The notes: generated by a model from the sequence alone, not told the origin. Counted from the stretch's first letter, positions 1 through 9,664 are shown. The stretch: 64,000 bases of DNA from BMS3BBIN04 sp964552465 (GCA_964552465.1 CAZKGR010000006.1:62001-126000); one strand, 5' to 3'. Numbers and translations: made by a program.

Positions 1-2175
1 GAGGAATATGATCAGGTTATCGGCCTGCTGGATGGACGTACGCCAACGTTTACTGAACTAGGCGTGTACTCGGTGATGTGGTCGGAACACGCCAGTTACA
101 AGAACTCGATCCTCCAACTGAAGACGCTTCCTCGCTCAGGCGGAAAGCTCCTGGTCGCGGCAGGTGAGGAGAACGCTGGTCTTGTTGACATCGGGGATGG
201 CCTGGCAGTCGCATTTAAAGTCGAGAGTCACAATCATCCCAGTGCGGTTGAACCGTACCAGGGCGCTGCGACAGGTGTTGGCGGCATCCTGCGCGATGTG
301 TTCACGATGGGCGCACGTCCTATTGCTTGCTTGAACAGCCTGCGTTTCGGCCCACCCGAAGACGCGCGTGTACGTTACCTGGTGGATGGTGTCGTGCGTG
401 GCATCGGGGATTACGGTAATTGTGTCGGTATTCCTACAGTAGCAGGTGAAGTTTACTTCGACAAAGCTTATCATGGAAATCCGCTTGTCAACGCAATGGC
501 GGTCGGTATCGTTGAACACGAAAAGGTCTTGAAGGCGACTGCGGGAACGGAAGCCGGTAATCCAGTGATCTACATCGGGTCGCGTACCGGACGTGATGGC
601 ATCCACGGTGCCACCTTTGCCAGTGAAGAATTGAGCGAGGAATCGACGAGCCGGAAGTCCAATGTTCAGGTCGGTGATCCGTTCACCGAAAAACTTTTGC
701 TCGAAGCGACGCTCGAATTGGGTAATACGGACGCGTTAATCGGCATTCAGGACATGGGCGCTGCCGGACTGACCTGTTCGTCCTGTGAGATGGCTGCATC
801 TGATGGCGCGGGCATGTTCCTTGATCTTGACAGTGTACCGCGGCGCGAAGAAGGGATGACGCCCTACGAAGTCCTGCTCAGCGAAAGCCAGGAGCGGATG
901 CTGGTCGTCGCCAAACGTGGACGTGAACAGGAAGTCTTCGATATCCTCCATCGATGGGATCTGCAGGCGGTTGAAGTCGGGCATACGACGGGCGATGGCC
1001 GGATGCGCGCCAGCTCGAACGGGCAACTGGTGATGGACATGCCGGTTGATACTCTGGTCCTGGGTGGCGGAGCTCCGCAGTACGTGCGTGAGGCGGAAGC
1101 GCCTACCTCCAAACCAGCTGAAATGCCGACTCCAGAACCTGATGATTTTGCAGCGGCGACTTTGGAGTTGCTTGGTAGCGCAAACATCTCGAGCAAGCGT
1201 CATGTGTTCCGTCAGTACGATCACTCGGTGGGTGCGAGCACACGTCTCGAGCCGGGAAAGGGTGATGCAGCGTTGGTACGCGTTGTGGGTACTGAGAAAG
1301 CGTTGTCGATGGCAATTGACTGCAACGGTCGCATGTTGAGTCTGAATCCACGTGAAGGCGCACGTCAAGCAGTGGCGGAATCATGCCGCAATGTTGCTTG
1401 TACCGGGGCAATTCCGCTCGGTATTACTAATTGCCTCAACTTCGGCAACCCGTACAAGCCGAAGATGTACTGGACCTTCCAGGAAGCGGTCGCTGGTATG
1501 GGGGAGGCCTGTCGCGCATTCGGAACTCCGGTAACCGGCGGGAATGTTTCATTCTACAACGAGAATCCGAACGGCGCAGTCCATCCAACGCCGGTGATTG
1601 GTGTTGTTGGTTTGGTGGATGACGCGAACAAGACTATTGGGATGGGATTTGTTCGCGAAGGCGACGCCCTATTTCTGCTCGGACCGGATCATGTGAATTG
1701 GGCGGGCAGTGAGTGGCAGAACCTTCGAAATGGTGGGCCATCTGGTGAGCCCGCTGAGATTGATCTCGATCTTGAAGCAAAACTTCAGAAGTTCCTTGTA
1801 ACCCATGTCCAGAACGGCAATATCAGCGCAGCTCATGACTTGTCAGACGGCGGCTTGATGATCACTCTGTGTGAGATGGCACTCGCCAGTTCGAATCGCA
1901 AAATTGGCGCCTTGCTCGAACGTGAGGAAGGTGTAACCGCTCCGTGGTTGTTCGCTGAGGGACCATCGCGGGTCGTGGTCAGCGTATCACCCATGCAGAT
2001 GGATGAGTTCGAAGAGGCCGCTGAAGCGGAAGGGATTCCGTGCGAATGGATAGGTACTTCGGGAGGTAAGGGCGTCGGTTTCCGCGGAGTGTTCAGCGTT
2101 TCGTTTGACCAGATGGCGGATGCATATGATCATGGACTTGAGCGAGCGCTTGGTTTACATGACAGCAGCTCCTGA
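1..2175 (+). CDS. purL: Phosphoribosylformylglycinamidine synthase II (5'-truncated by window edge)
   Basis: PurL catalyses the ATP- and ammonia-dependent conversion of FGAR to FGAM in cytosolic purine synthesis; this small form works with PurS and PurQ, neither of which is in the window. The frame is open from base 1, so the true start lies upstream. The first visible GTG at 64 is internal, because the residues before it continue the family alignment. A WSEHASYK signature lies near residue 27, where most homologues have Cys instead of Ala. Glycine-rich nucleotide-binding stretches follow (VESHNHPS, GAATGVGG, DMGAAGLTCSS, HDLSDGGL), and the two AIRS-type halves are visible. The 724 codons are close to the full length of small PurL, so little is missing. 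A membrane-protein gene follows 21 bases downstream on the same strand. Identification is secure. Confidence 0.95.
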   Translation, partial: EEYDQVIGLLDGRTPTFTELGVYSVMWSEHASYKNSILQLKTLPRSGGKLLVAAGEENAGLVDIGDGLAVAFKVESHNHPSAVEPYQGAATGVGGILRDVFTMGARPIACLNSLRFGPPEDARVRYLVDGVVRGIGDYGNCVGIPTVAGEVYFDKAYHGNPLVNAMAVGIVEHEKVLKATAGTEAGNPVIYIGSRTGRDGIHGATFASEELSEESTSRKSNVQVGDPFTEKLLLEATLELGNTDALIGIQDMGAAGLTCSSCEMAASDGAGMFLDLDSVPRREEGMTPYEVLLSESQERMLVVAKRGREQEVFDILHRWDLQAVEVGHTTGDGRMRASSNGQLVMDMPVDTLVLGGGAPQYVREAEAPTSKPAEMPTPEPDDFAAATLELLGSANISSKRHVFRQYDHSVGASTRLEPGKGDAALVRVVGTEKALSMAIDCNGRMLSLNPREGARQAVAESCRNVACTGAIPLGITNCLNFGNPYKPKMYWTFQEAVAGMGEACRAFGTPVTGGNVSFYNENPNGAVHPTPVIGVVGLVDDANKTIGMGFVREGDALFLLGPDHVNWAGSEWQNLRNGGPSGEPAEIDLDLEAKLQKFLVTHVQNGNISAAHDLSDGGLMITLCEMALASSNRKIGALLEREEGVTAPWLFAEGPSRVVVSVSPMQMDEFEEAAEAEGIPCEWIGTSGGKGVGFRGVFSVSFDQMADAYDHGLERALGLHDSSS

Positions 2176-2196
2176 CGGAACCTGACTGGAGTTGCG

Positions 2197-2877
2197 ATGG
2201 CAGCCTACACACCAGCTTTTGTCCGTCTTTTCCTTCGTCCACGCGCAACTATGCGCTGGATTCTCGATGATGATCCGAATTTCGGTGTGATGAGCATTTC
2301 GGTGGTTGCAGGGGTTACCGCTCTACTACGTTCAAGCCTGTTGCACGGTTTTCACCCACTTCCCGGTCTGCATGGTTTTCATCCTACCCTGGACACCATC
2401 CTCGCTTACGGGATCGGCGCTACTCCGGAGTGGCCGATGCTGATAGCGGCGATCGGTATTGCGGGTGGATTATTCGGTGTGCTCGCGATCAATCTTGGTG
2501 CGCTGATTCTGTGGTTGATCGGGTTAACGTTAGGTGGAAAAGGACGTTACAGCGATGTGCGGTCTGCGTTGGCATGGTCCTTCGTGCCGTATTCATGGCT
2601 GCTTCCATTGTGGCTTATGGTTGCAATCCTGGAAGGATTTGTCATCCGGACACAGAGCTTCACCTTTGCAAATTACATCCCGGCGCTGGCAAGTTCGTCG
2701 CTGATCTGGATCATGTTCATCTGTGATCATGCATTACGTTTGCTGGGTCTTGTTTGGCTGGTCTTGAAACTCAGTGTAGCCTTTCGCTGTCCGCTCTGGA
2801 AATCCGCAATCAACACTGTAATTGCTGTTCTCATCCTGCTTTTCCTGGCCACACGATTCCATGCCCTGGGATTCTAG
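2197..2877 (+). CDS. Yip1-like multi-pass membrane protein
   Basis: This 226-residue integral membrane protein has a cytosolic start containing FLRPRATMRWIL, followed by about five hydrophobic segments (near residues 34-50, 75-105, 120-150, 160-185 and 195-220). The layout, and the charged N-terminus leading into a proline/histidine-rich loop, resemble the bacterial Yip1 family, whose function is mostly unknown. The ATG at 2197 has a GGAG about 8 bases upstream. It starts 21 bases after purL, so the two may be cotranscribed. Its stop codon overlaps the stop of the convergent CDGSH gene in a shared CTAG. The family call rests on topology and general resemblance, without a diagnostic motif. Confidence 0.6.
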   Translation: MAAYTPAFVRLFLRPRATMRWILDDDPNFGVMSISVVAGVTALLRSSLLHGFHPLPGLHGFHPTLDTILAYGIGATPEWPMLIAAIGIAGGLFGVLAINLGALILWLIGLTLGGKGRYSDVRSALAWSFVPYSWLLPLWLMVAILEGFVIRTQSFTFANYIPALASSSLIWIMFICDHALRLLGLVWLVLKLSVAFRCPLWKSAINTVIAVLILLFLATRFHALGF

Positions 2878-3131
2878 TCCAGATTATTGTGGCTTCCATC
2901 GCAGTAGGGTGCGCTCTTTGTCTGCTTGCACATGCAGAAATGGACCCGTCCGGCTTCTTCAACGGTGAATTTGAAGCTGCGAAGTTCGCTCTTTTCGCGA
3001 TGGGTTCCATCACAGAACGGCTGATTGTTGCTGAACCCACAGGTACACCAATAGTAGTCGCCTGGTTTGCAGTCTATGGCAATCGGTGCTTTTGCGGCGG
3101 GTTGCGGTGCTGATTCTCGCTTGTTCTGCAT
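2874..3131 (-). CDS. CDGSH-type iron-sulfur protein
   Basis: This small protein of 85 residues carries two CDGSH-like cluster-binding motifs. The first is CTCG...QPFCDGTH and the second CMCKQ...PYCDGSH. Each gives the Cys-X-Cys...Cys...His ligands of a redox-active, acid-labile [2Fe-2S] cluster. Tandem CDGSH proteins are thought to act in electron transfer or iron-sulfur trafficking; no substrate can be read from the sequence. The start chosen is ATG at 3131, preceded by an AGGA. A longer frame runs to 3317, but its extra N-terminus is not conserved-looking and lacks a good ribosome site. The gene converges on the Yip1-like gene and overlaps its stop by three bases. Confidence 0.85.
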   Translation of the reverse strand: MQNKRESAPQPAAKAPIAIDCKPGDYYWCTCGFSNNQPFCDGTHREKSELRSFKFTVEEAGRVHFCMCKQTKSAPYCDGSHNNLD

Positions 3132-3288
3132 GTCTGATAATCTTCCTGAGACTTGTTGGCTTGAGTTGGATTCAAGATACGGTTGAATGGGACGATGACG
3201 ATGAATCACTGGGCTTGACTGACCTACCTTGAGCGCAAACAGCCGCCTCAAAGTGGACGACTGTTTGAGATTACAAGCGGACAGATTT

Positions 3289-3876
3289 TCAATTAGCCTT
3301 GTCGAGTTCTGCATCAATCATGATCGTAACATTCTCGCCAACGAGCAGACCGCCAGTTTCCAATGTCCGATTCCACATCAAACCCCACTCAGTGCGGTTG
3401 ATGGTTGCTTCAGCGCTGGCAGCTACCTTCGTCATCCCCATAAATTGGATCGGATCGGACGGGCCATCTATCATCAGCTCGATGGAATGAGCCTGACCGC
3501 GCATATTCAGATCGCCGATCACCTTCAGCTTGTTACTTCCCATTGGCTGAATCTGCTTACTGGTAAACGTCATCTTCGGGTGGTTTTCCGCATCGAAGAA
3601 ATCATCGCTGAGCAGGTGCCCGTCACGCTTTTCATTTCCCGTGTCAATCGAGCTCACGTCGATTTCAACGTTAATAGTTGATGCAGTGGGATTTTCCGGA
3701 TCGTAATGCAGTTCTGCGCTGTAATCCGTGAACTCACCCCAGACATTGGTCAGCAAGTGCTTGACCTTGAAATTGACCGTAGTGTGAGAGTGATCAATCG
3801 TCCACTCACCTGCGGAAGCAGCGTTTACTGCGAACAGTGCAAAAGCAACTGTGAGTATGGCCATAATCTTCTTCAT
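3289..3876 (-). CDS. YceI-like periplasmic lipid-binding protein
   Basis: The protein has 195 residues, with a signal peptide of about 22 residues ending NAASA before GEWTIDHSHTTVNFKVKHL, the typical opening of the YceI family. These are lipocalin-like periplasmic beta-barrels that bind isoprenoid or other long hydrophobic ligands. Other family marks are the DVSSIDTGNEKRDGHL segment and the FDAENHPKMTFTSK strand. The start at 3876 is preceded by a GAGG about 8 bases away; an upstream in-frame ATG at 3915 would place the signal peptide internally. The CDGSH gene lies downstream on the same strand after 157 bases. The physiological ligand is unknown. Confidence 0.9.
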   Translation of the reverse strand: MKKIMAILTVAFALFAVNAASAGEWTIDHSHTTVNFKVKHLLTNVWGEFTDYSAELHYDPENPTASTINVEIDVSSIDTGNEKRDGHLLSDDFFDAENHPKMTFTSKQIQPMGSNKLKVIGDLNMRGQAHSIELMIDGPSDPIQFMGMTKVAASAEATINRTEWGLMWNRTLETGGLLVGENVTIMIDAELDKAN

Positions 3877-4020
3877 CTGTAACCTCAGTTCTTTCCTATG
3901 AATCGCGTGGATCAATACGCGATTGGGGTAAAATGTTATGTACTCCTAACTCTCGAGATGGAGAATAAGTTCCAGCAGGGAAGGAAATAGGTGTAACACA
4001 CGAGTATTGGTGCAATAAGA

Positions 4021-4049
4021 AGCCCTCTCCCAAGTATCAGGAGAGGGCT
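4021..4049 (-). terminator. Hairpin terminator after the POT transporter gene
   Basis: A perfect 10-bp stem (AGCCCTCTCC/GGAGAGGGCT) has a 9-base loop. It lies 25 bases past the stop of the minus-strand transporter gene and is followed on that strand by TCTTATTG, a moderate U-rich tail. Confidence 0.7.
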
Positions 4050-4073
4050 GATAACTATGTTGAGGAAAACATT

Positions 4074-5606
4074 CTAGGCATCCATATCTTTCCAACGCTT
4101 CGCCATCTGGCTGAAGATGACAAGTGAGATAATGGCCACAACGCCGATCGCAGCCAGCGGGAACCATACAGCGTACTGTGGGTTGTATGTGGTCCATAGC
4201 AATTGAGTAGCTTCTACGGCATCAATATTCAACACTCCTTGCAGTTTCAGCATAGCTTCTGGACGTTCAACACCGACTAAAGATGCCAGTTTATCAGGAT
4301 CTCCATCCCACAGGGAAACTTTGCCTTCTCCGACCGGGGTATGCTCGAGCAGATATTTCTGGGCGAGCACAGCTTTGTCGCCGAAGTGACCGTACAGGTA
4401 ACCGGCAATCTTGGATCCTGCGAAACCACCGATACCAACGGGGATGTTTACGTACCCGAGGTACAGTCCTTTCTTACCAGGTGGGGCAATCAGCCCGAGG
4501 TACTCGTTCTTCTTGGGACCAGTCAACATTTCGCCGAAGGAGAAGCCGACAACACCGAGCAAGAAGATGTAGCCAGAAGTGGTAAGTCCGGCGACCAGGA
4601 TGCCACCTGTCGCCACAGCCATACCGATGACCATGACCGCCAGCACGCGCATGTTTGCAACCGCTTTGGCGATGAACAGCATGAAGGCTACGATCAAAAT
4701 GGCGTTCAAGTTGAGCAAGATTTCCTGCGGAACCTGCAACCCGCGTTCGGTTTCAACTGCCCATGTATTGAATAGTGGAACAGCTGAATTCTGGAATGCA
4801 TTCGCAAGGTGACCAGAATCTACCCAGTCGGTGATGAAGTTCGGGTGCAGATCCCAGAGCTGGTACATCATCAGCCAGAAGCAGCTCATGATCAACAGCC
4901 AGGTGACGAGTCGCGGCTCGACGATGTTTTTCATCGTGCGTGCGAAAACCTGCATCGGGCTTTCGGTCTTGTCCGCACCGGACTGGAAGTCCTTGAACGT
5001 AAACAGCATCAGGTAGTTAAGGAAGGTGATGGCGGCACCGGTGAGGAATAGGATCTGCCACGAATGTTCGTTACGGATGAACGCGGCGAGCATCGGTGCG
5101 ATGGCCGCGCCTACATTCACAATCCAGTAGAAAATACCCCACCCGACAGACGAGTTTTTCTTAGTCAGGTTTTGTGCCAGCGATCCCTGCAACGCAGGTT
5201 TGAAGAACGCTGTACCGGTAGCGAGCACCATAATCGCGATGAAGAATCCCCAGAACGAGGTCATGAAGGCCATCATCACGTAACCGGCGATGTTTAACGT
5301 GATGGAAAAGAACAGCGTCTTCTTGTAGCCGTAACGGTCTGCGTAGCCACCCGTGAACATAGGCAGAATAGACTGGAAGACGAACCACCAGGCGTAGATG
5401 GTTCCTTTCTGTGCGGCGGTGAAGTGGAGGCCATGGACTTCGTCGGCCTGCATTATGTAGATCGCCACAACTGAACGGATCAGGAAATACGCCATCCGTT
5501 CAAACATCTCGATTCCGTTGAGCATCCAATAGCCCATCGGAAAGCCGAACATCCAGAATCCCTCGCCGGGTTTCTGCATAGGGTTGCCAGTATCAGGTGT
5601 CGCCAT
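4074..5606 (-). CDS. POT/PTR2-family proton-coupled transporter
   Basis: This 510-residue inner-membrane protein of the major facilitator superfamily has about 12 hydrophobic segments. The N-terminal helix holds EMFERMAYF, matching the ExxER motif of proton-dependent oligopeptide transporters. The DRYGYKK loop and the GWGIFYWIVNVGA segment also match. The usual substrates are di- and tripeptides, but some family members move other solutes. The ATG at 5606 has AGAGGA upstream. The gene lies 128 bases downstream of the TPP-regulated symporter gene, so it could be read through from that operon, but the gap contains a plausible promoter of its own. A role in thiamin-related uptake is therefore only an inference from position. 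Confidence 0.85.
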   Translation of the reverse strand: MATPDTGNPMQKPGEGFWMFGFPMGYWMLNGIEMFERMAYFLIRSVVAIYIMQADEVHGLHFTAAQKGTIYAWWFVFQSILPMFTGGYADRYGYKKTLFFSITLNIAGYVMMAFMTSFWGFFIAIMVLATGTAFFKPALQGSLAQNLTKKNSSVGWGIFYWIVNVGAAIAPMLAAFIRNEHSWQILFLTGAAITFLNYLMLFTFKDFQSGADKTESPMQVFARTMKNIVEPRLVTWLLIMSCFWLMMYQLWDLHPNFITDWVDSGHLANAFQNSAVPLFNTWAVETERGLQVPQEILLNLNAILIVAFMLFIAKAVANMRVLAVMVIGMAVATGGILVAGLTTSGYIFLLGVVGFSFGEMLTGPKKNEYLGLIAPPGKKGLYLGYVNIPVGIGGFAGSKIAGYLYGHFGDKAVLAQKYLLEHTPVGEGKVSLWDGDPDKLASLVGVERPEAMLKLQGVLNIDAVEATQLLWTTYNPQYAVWFPLAAIGVVAIISLVIFSQMAKRWKDMDA

Positions 5607-5660
5607 GCCTGTCCTCTTGATTCTTTATGGTAAGTTTTGTTTTCGCCGAGAGTGAACCTG

Positions 5661-5689
5661 AATCTAACCGCGGATGTGCACGTGGGCAA
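5661..5689 (-). promoter_or_regulatory. Candidate sigma-70-type promoter for the POT gene
   Basis: Read on the minus strand, TTGCCC (5684-5689) and TAGATT (5661-5666) are separated by exactly 17 bases, about 55 bases before the POT start codon. The match is partial and only positional. Confidence 0.35.
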
Positions 5690-5734
5690 CTGATTCGCCC
5701 CGTAGATGAAAAGAAATCGCACAGCGGAGCCAGG

Positions 5735-7135
5735 TCAACGGTTTCGTTGAGTGATTATCAGCGACGGTGCCAGCAGAACGGTTGACATACCAAGCCCGAC
5801 ATAAATCGGATGAATGCCGAGCGGGTAGCCGGAACCATAACTCCCGAGCGATGTCCAGACAATGGTAACAACGCCCGTGACGATCATGGACAGCATCACT
5901 GCGTTGCGAGGAAGCGGCTTTGAGCGATACAGAGCTGCGATCATCGGAATGAGCAGAACCGGTGTCGCGATGGAGCCGAGGTCGTGGAAGATGGCTATCG
6001 CTGATCCCTTCCAGGCTGCGATGGCAATCGCAACGAGGATTGACACGATCAGGCCGACGCGCGTGGCTGAGACACTTGATTTGGGGACACTTACGGAGTA
6101 AGTGTCCCCAATCGTTACTCGTCTCCACAGATCATGTCCGAGGGTTTGCCCAGCGAGCAGCAGGTAGGAGTCAACGGTAGACATGACGACCGACAACAGC
6201 GACACGAAGAACAGACCGAGCAGTCCAATGGGGAGTATACTTTCCGCGAGCAGCGGGTAAGACAGCATTGCTTCGGTATCGCCGCCGAGGATCGCGCGCG
6301 CATAAAGGCCGGAGAATGTGGTCAAGATGTCGAACACCAGCCAGAATGCGACGGAAACGATCAGACCGTTACGTGCGACAGACTCGCTCTTCGCCGCGTA
6401 GCAGCGCTGATAGAATGTTGGTTCAATCAGGGTTTGTAAGGCAATGAAATACCATACCAGCACGGCAGCCCAGCCGAGGCCACCGTTCCAGGATAGATGC
6501 GATTCAGGCAGATTCTGTTTCAGGAAGCTCAATCCGCCGTACTCATGGACGGATATTCCAAGTAGCAGGAAGAATCCGATGTACATCAGGACGAACTGCG
6601 GCAGGTCAGTACGGATGACATTTCGGAAACCCCCGTGCAGCACATACAGCAAGCTGAATCCTCCGCCAGCGATCATCCATACCAGCAGCGATCCGCCCAT
6701 GAACCATTGCAGCAACTCACCGAGCATCAGGATGTAGGCAGCGGGAACGGTAATGATAAACACAACCACAGTTCCGAAGATCGCCACCTTTTTGCCGTAC
6801 GATTTTTCGAGCTGGTCTGGAATGGATAGAACTTGGCTGCGGCGGGTCCGCTTGGCGAGGAATAAAGCGAAGATCAATGCCGCCAGGTAGTACGGCACTC
6901 CGAAGACCAGCCAATTGCTGATTCCGTACAGGTAGGAATACTCACCGACGGCGAGTATGCTGCCGTACCAAGTCGAAACCAGCGTAGCGACGAATGCCGG
7001 GCCGGTTAGACGCCGTCCGGCGAGCAGGTATTCCTCCGCGCTCGATCTATCGCGGCGACGGGCTGTCGCCGCGATGATGAGCACGATGAGAAAATAGATC
7101 GCGACTATCGCTGTGTCGATGGTCCCGAGTCTCAT
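5735..7135 (-). CDS. thiV: SSF-family sodium:solute symporter, predicted thiamin-precursor uptake (ThiV-like)
   Basis: This 466-residue inner-membrane symporter of the sodium:solute symporter family has roughly 13 hydrophobic segments. Family marks include the SSAEEYLLAGRRL segment after helix 1, then GNW-like helix packing and the GGFRNVIRTDLPQ region. The gene starts 4 bases after the stop of the TonB receptor, with no independent ribosome site, so the two are probably translationally coupled and share the upstream TPP riboswitch. SSF members controlled by TPP riboswitches have been predicted to import thiamin precursors and were named ThiV; the symbol is given by that analogy. A perfect 14-bp inverted repeat (6081-6111) sits inside the coding sequence, in a loop at about residue 345. 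The solute has not been shown. Confidence 0.75.
   Translation of the reverse strand: MRLGTIDTAIVAIYFLIVLIIAATARRRDRSSAEEYLLAGRRLTGPAFVATLVSTWYGSILAVGEYSYLYGISNWLVFGVPYYLAALIFALFLAKRTRRSQVLSIPDQLEKSYGKKVAIFGTVVVFIITVPAAYILMLGELLQWFMGGSLLVWMIAGGGFSLLYVLHGGFRNVIRTDLPQFVLMYIGFFLLLGISVHEYGGLSFLKQNLPESHLSWNGGLGWAAVLVWYFIALQTLIEPTFYQRCYAAKSESVARNGLIVSVAFWLVFDILTTFSGLYARAILGGDTEAMLSYPLLAESILPIGLLGLFFVSLLSVVMSTVDSYLLLAGQTLGHDLWRRVTIGDTYSVSVPKSSVSATRVGLIVSILVAIAIAAWKGSAIAIFHDLGSIATPVLLIPMIAALYRSKPLPRNAVMLSMIVTGVVTIVWTSLGSYGSGYPLGIHPIYVGLGMSTVLLAPSLIITQRNR
6081..6111. repeat. Perfect REP-like palindrome inside the symporter gene
   Basis: Arms TTGGGGACACTTAC and GTAAGTGTCCCCAA (14 bp each) surround a GGA loop. 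The hairpin is inside an open reading frame and is translated as a hydrophilic loop without breaking it. Confidence 0.7.
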
Positions 7136-7139
7136 GGGG

Positions 7140-9602
7140 TTAGAGGGTCACCTTCAAGCTGGCCAGGTAGTGACGTTTTGCCGCCGGGATCACGTAGGCA
7201 CCCCAAGCATCCGCGTTGCCACTGATATTGTATTCTTCGTCGAGCAAGTTACGTGCATGCAGTGACAGTTCGATTTGTGGAATGCCCGGCCGATTCAATA
7301 GCGAGCCATACGACGGTCCAACCAGTCGAATCGTAGCATGCAGGTCAACGCGGGTGTAGGCGTCTAGAGAGCGATCCTGCGAATATGTCATGAAGTCATT
7401 GAGGTTCGAATCATCAATGAAATCAAAGTTCTCGGTATTGGCAACGAACCGTTCGCCGACATGGTGCGCACTAAGCAACAGATCGAACACAGAATGGTGG
7501 TAACCAACGCTGAGATTGAAGATCTGTTCTGGTGCATTGATGATCTTCCGATCCTTCAGGTCCACCGGAACTGGTGTTCCCCAGTCGTAAGGATCTGTGG
7601 CAGCCACAATTTCTGTTTCGTATTCGACGAAACGGTTCCTGGAAACGTTAGCATTACCCTCAATGAACAAACCGATTTGAGTCTCAACTCGCGCGGCAAG
7701 CTCGATTCCGTAACGCCGGGTCTTATCCGCGTTTTCGATGAGCGGCTGACCGGTGACGTCATACTGGCCGATGTCGACGATTTCATCTTCGACTTCCATG
7801 AAGTAACCCGTCAAGCCGAGGAAGTGATGGTGTCCGCTGAATTCGATGCCGAGCTCGAGATCATTCAACGTTTCCGGTTTGATCTGTGGATCTTCGAAAG
7901 CAACTTGATCGTCATATCGAACGACTGGATAGCCTGTTTCGCCCCAGAAATGGTCTTTGAGGCGCGGCTCACGCGTGATCCGACTGAAGCTGGTGAACAA
8001 CCGCATGTTGTCCGTCGCCTTGAACGATGCACCGGCCCGTGGCATGAAGAACGTGTACGGCTGAGTAAACTGCGTATTGTTGAACTTGTCGTCCTGGATT
8101 CCGTACTCAACATTCGCAACCTGCACGGCACCGTTCACATAGAGACGGTCTGTTACTCGCCAGTTGTCCTGGACATAACCGGAGATTATGCGTTTGCGAC
8201 CTTCGTAATCATACCAAACATGGTTGGGTTCGGTATCTTGTGGTAGCAATGCGCCCCATGTCAATTCACCGTACCGGCGGCTGCGATGACTGACGAACTG
8301 CCCACCGATGTCGAGGGTATGTTGCTTGATGGTCCAGGTTAAACGTGGCTGCCATCCGCCCTGGTGGTTGTCAACGTGCTGGCGTGCGACCATGTCCCCG
8401 ATATCCTGACCAGGATCTTCAAGTGCCCAGAACTCCCATGGATAGTACCATTCCCAAGGGTAGTACACGTTGAAGTAACCCTCGCCGCGAATGTAGTAGA
8501 GTGTGTTCTGAAGGCGCAGGTTGTCTGCAATATCCCACGTGTTGTGCAATTGGTAATGAGGTTGGTAGTAGTTGTCAGTCTCGTCCGCAAAGGTGAGCGG
8601 GTTCTGCGTGCGGTTCTGCTCGAGCTGTTCTCGAGTGACGCCGTAGTACGCCATGTGGTTCTTGATCGGGCCGCCGAATAGGACAAGACGTGTAGTCATG
8701 TTATCGTCCACGCGCGCCGCACTCATGTAGTAACTGAAATAGTCAGACCACGACTGGTCACGGTAGCCGTCGGATGTAATACGCGAGAAGCGTGCATCGA
8801 TGAAATACTTGTCCCTGACGGGACCAGAATTCATGTGGATGCTTGCGCGTTGAGTGTTGTAGCTGCCGAAACCGTACTCAGCGGAAAGGCCCGGTTTGTC
8901 AGAATAAGTAGCGGTTTGCACGTCGATAGTACCACCGACAGCCGGCAGTCCGAGCAAGGCTGACCCAGCACCTCGTTGGACCTGTACGTCTTCAACATTC
9001 GCACCAAAGTCTGCCAGATCAACCCAATAGACGTAGAAGTCTTCTGGATCGTTGAGCATGACACCATTCAGCAGTACGCTGACTCGCTTGAAGTCGAAGC
9101 CTCTCATACTCAAATAGCTGTAGCCCAGTCCAGATCCGGCATCAGTGGTTGTGGTCAGGCTTGGAATGCCTTCCAGCGCTACGGGCAGATCCTGACCGTA
9201 ATAACGCTCAGATAGTTCTTCAGCGGTTACGTTGGTGAATGGTACAGTGGCTGATTCGCGTTGTACACGATCAATGCCGAGCGTGACATCTTCACCGCGG
9301 TAGGTTTTGGATTGCAATTTCAGTACGAGCATTGAAGCTAAGTCTGCCGTGATGGTAACCGAGATACTCTCGTATCCAACATGGCTAACGACCAGCTCAA
9401 TAAGTCCATCCGGAACAAACACGATCGTAAATGAACCGTTCTCATCGGTCGTCGCCGCAGAATTTATTTCTGTGACTATGACCGATGCATTTTCAATTGG
9501 TTCACCTGTATCCAGATCGACAATCGTACCTGTGATGGTGACAGCAAAAGCTGTTGGTACAAACAGAAGTAGGGCCAGAACTACGATGATGTAACTGCGC
9601 AT
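7140..9602 (-). CDS. TonB-dependent outer-membrane receptor under TPP riboswitch control
   Basis: This 820-residue receptor has a signal peptide of about 20 residues (ending AFA). A carboxypeptidase-regulatory-like beta-sandwich follows (about 22-105; GTIVDLDTGEPIENASV, VSHVGYE). A plug domain comes next (about 120-240; LRG-like SMRGFDFKRVSVLLNGV, VQRGAGSALLGLPAVGGTI), then a 22-strand-type barrel ending in a typical aromatic-rich last strand. It would import a substrate across the outer membrane using TonB energy. The ATG at 9602 has GGGAGG 8 bases upstream; the frame extends to 9698, but that extension overlaps the riboswitch region. The riboswitch and the coupled SSF symporter point to thiamin, its phosphates or a precursor as substrate. 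This matches the OMR-type receptors predicted in Bacteroidetes TPP regulons. Confidence 0.9.
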   Translation of the reverse strand: MRSYIIVVLALLLFVPTAFAVTITGTIVDLDTGEPIENASVIVTEINSAATTDENGSFTIVFVPDGLIELVVSHVGYESISVTITADLASMLVLKLQSKTYRGEDVTLGIDRVQRESATVPFTNVTAEELSERYYGQDLPVALEGIPSLTTTTDAGSGLGYSYLSMRGFDFKRVSVLLNGVMLNDPEDFYVYWVDLADFGANVEDVQVQRGAGSALLGLPAVGGTIDVQTATYSDKPGLSAEYGFGSYNTQRASIHMNSGPVRDKYFIDARFSRITSDGYRDQSWSDYFSYYMSAARVDDNMTTRLVLFGGPIKNHMAYYGVTREQLEQNRTQNPLTFADETDNYYQPHYQLHNTWDIADNLRLQNTLYYIRGEGYFNVYYPWEWYYPWEFWALEDPGQDIGDMVARQHVDNHQGGWQPRLTWTIKQHTLDIGGQFVSHRSRRYGELTWGALLPQDTEPNHVWYDYEGRKRIISGYVQDNWRVTDRLYVNGAVQVANVEYGIQDDKFNNTQFTQPYTFFMPRAGASFKATDNMRLFTSFSRITREPRLKDHFWGETGYPVVRYDDQVAFEDPQIKPETLNDLELGIEFSGHHHFLGLTGYFMEVEDEIVDIGQYDVTGQPLIENADKTRRYGIELAARVETQIGLFIEGNANVSRNRFVEYETEIVAATDPYDWGTPVPVDLKDRKIINAPEQIFNLSVGYHHSVFDLLLSAHHVGERFVANTENFDFIDDSNLNDFMTYSQDRSLDAYTRVDLHATIRLVGPSYGSLLNRPGIPQIELSLHARNLLDEEYNISGNADAWGAYVIPAAKRHYLASLKVTL

Positions 9603-9664
9603 GGTGCCAACCTCCCAGAATGAAAAAGTTTCGCCGTCGGGGAAGGTGGCTTGTGAAATGAGTA

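Noticed and set aside
7461..8246. 261-codon plus-strand frame opposite the TonB receptor
   Set aside because: Shadow of the receptor gene, with no ribosome site or known motif.
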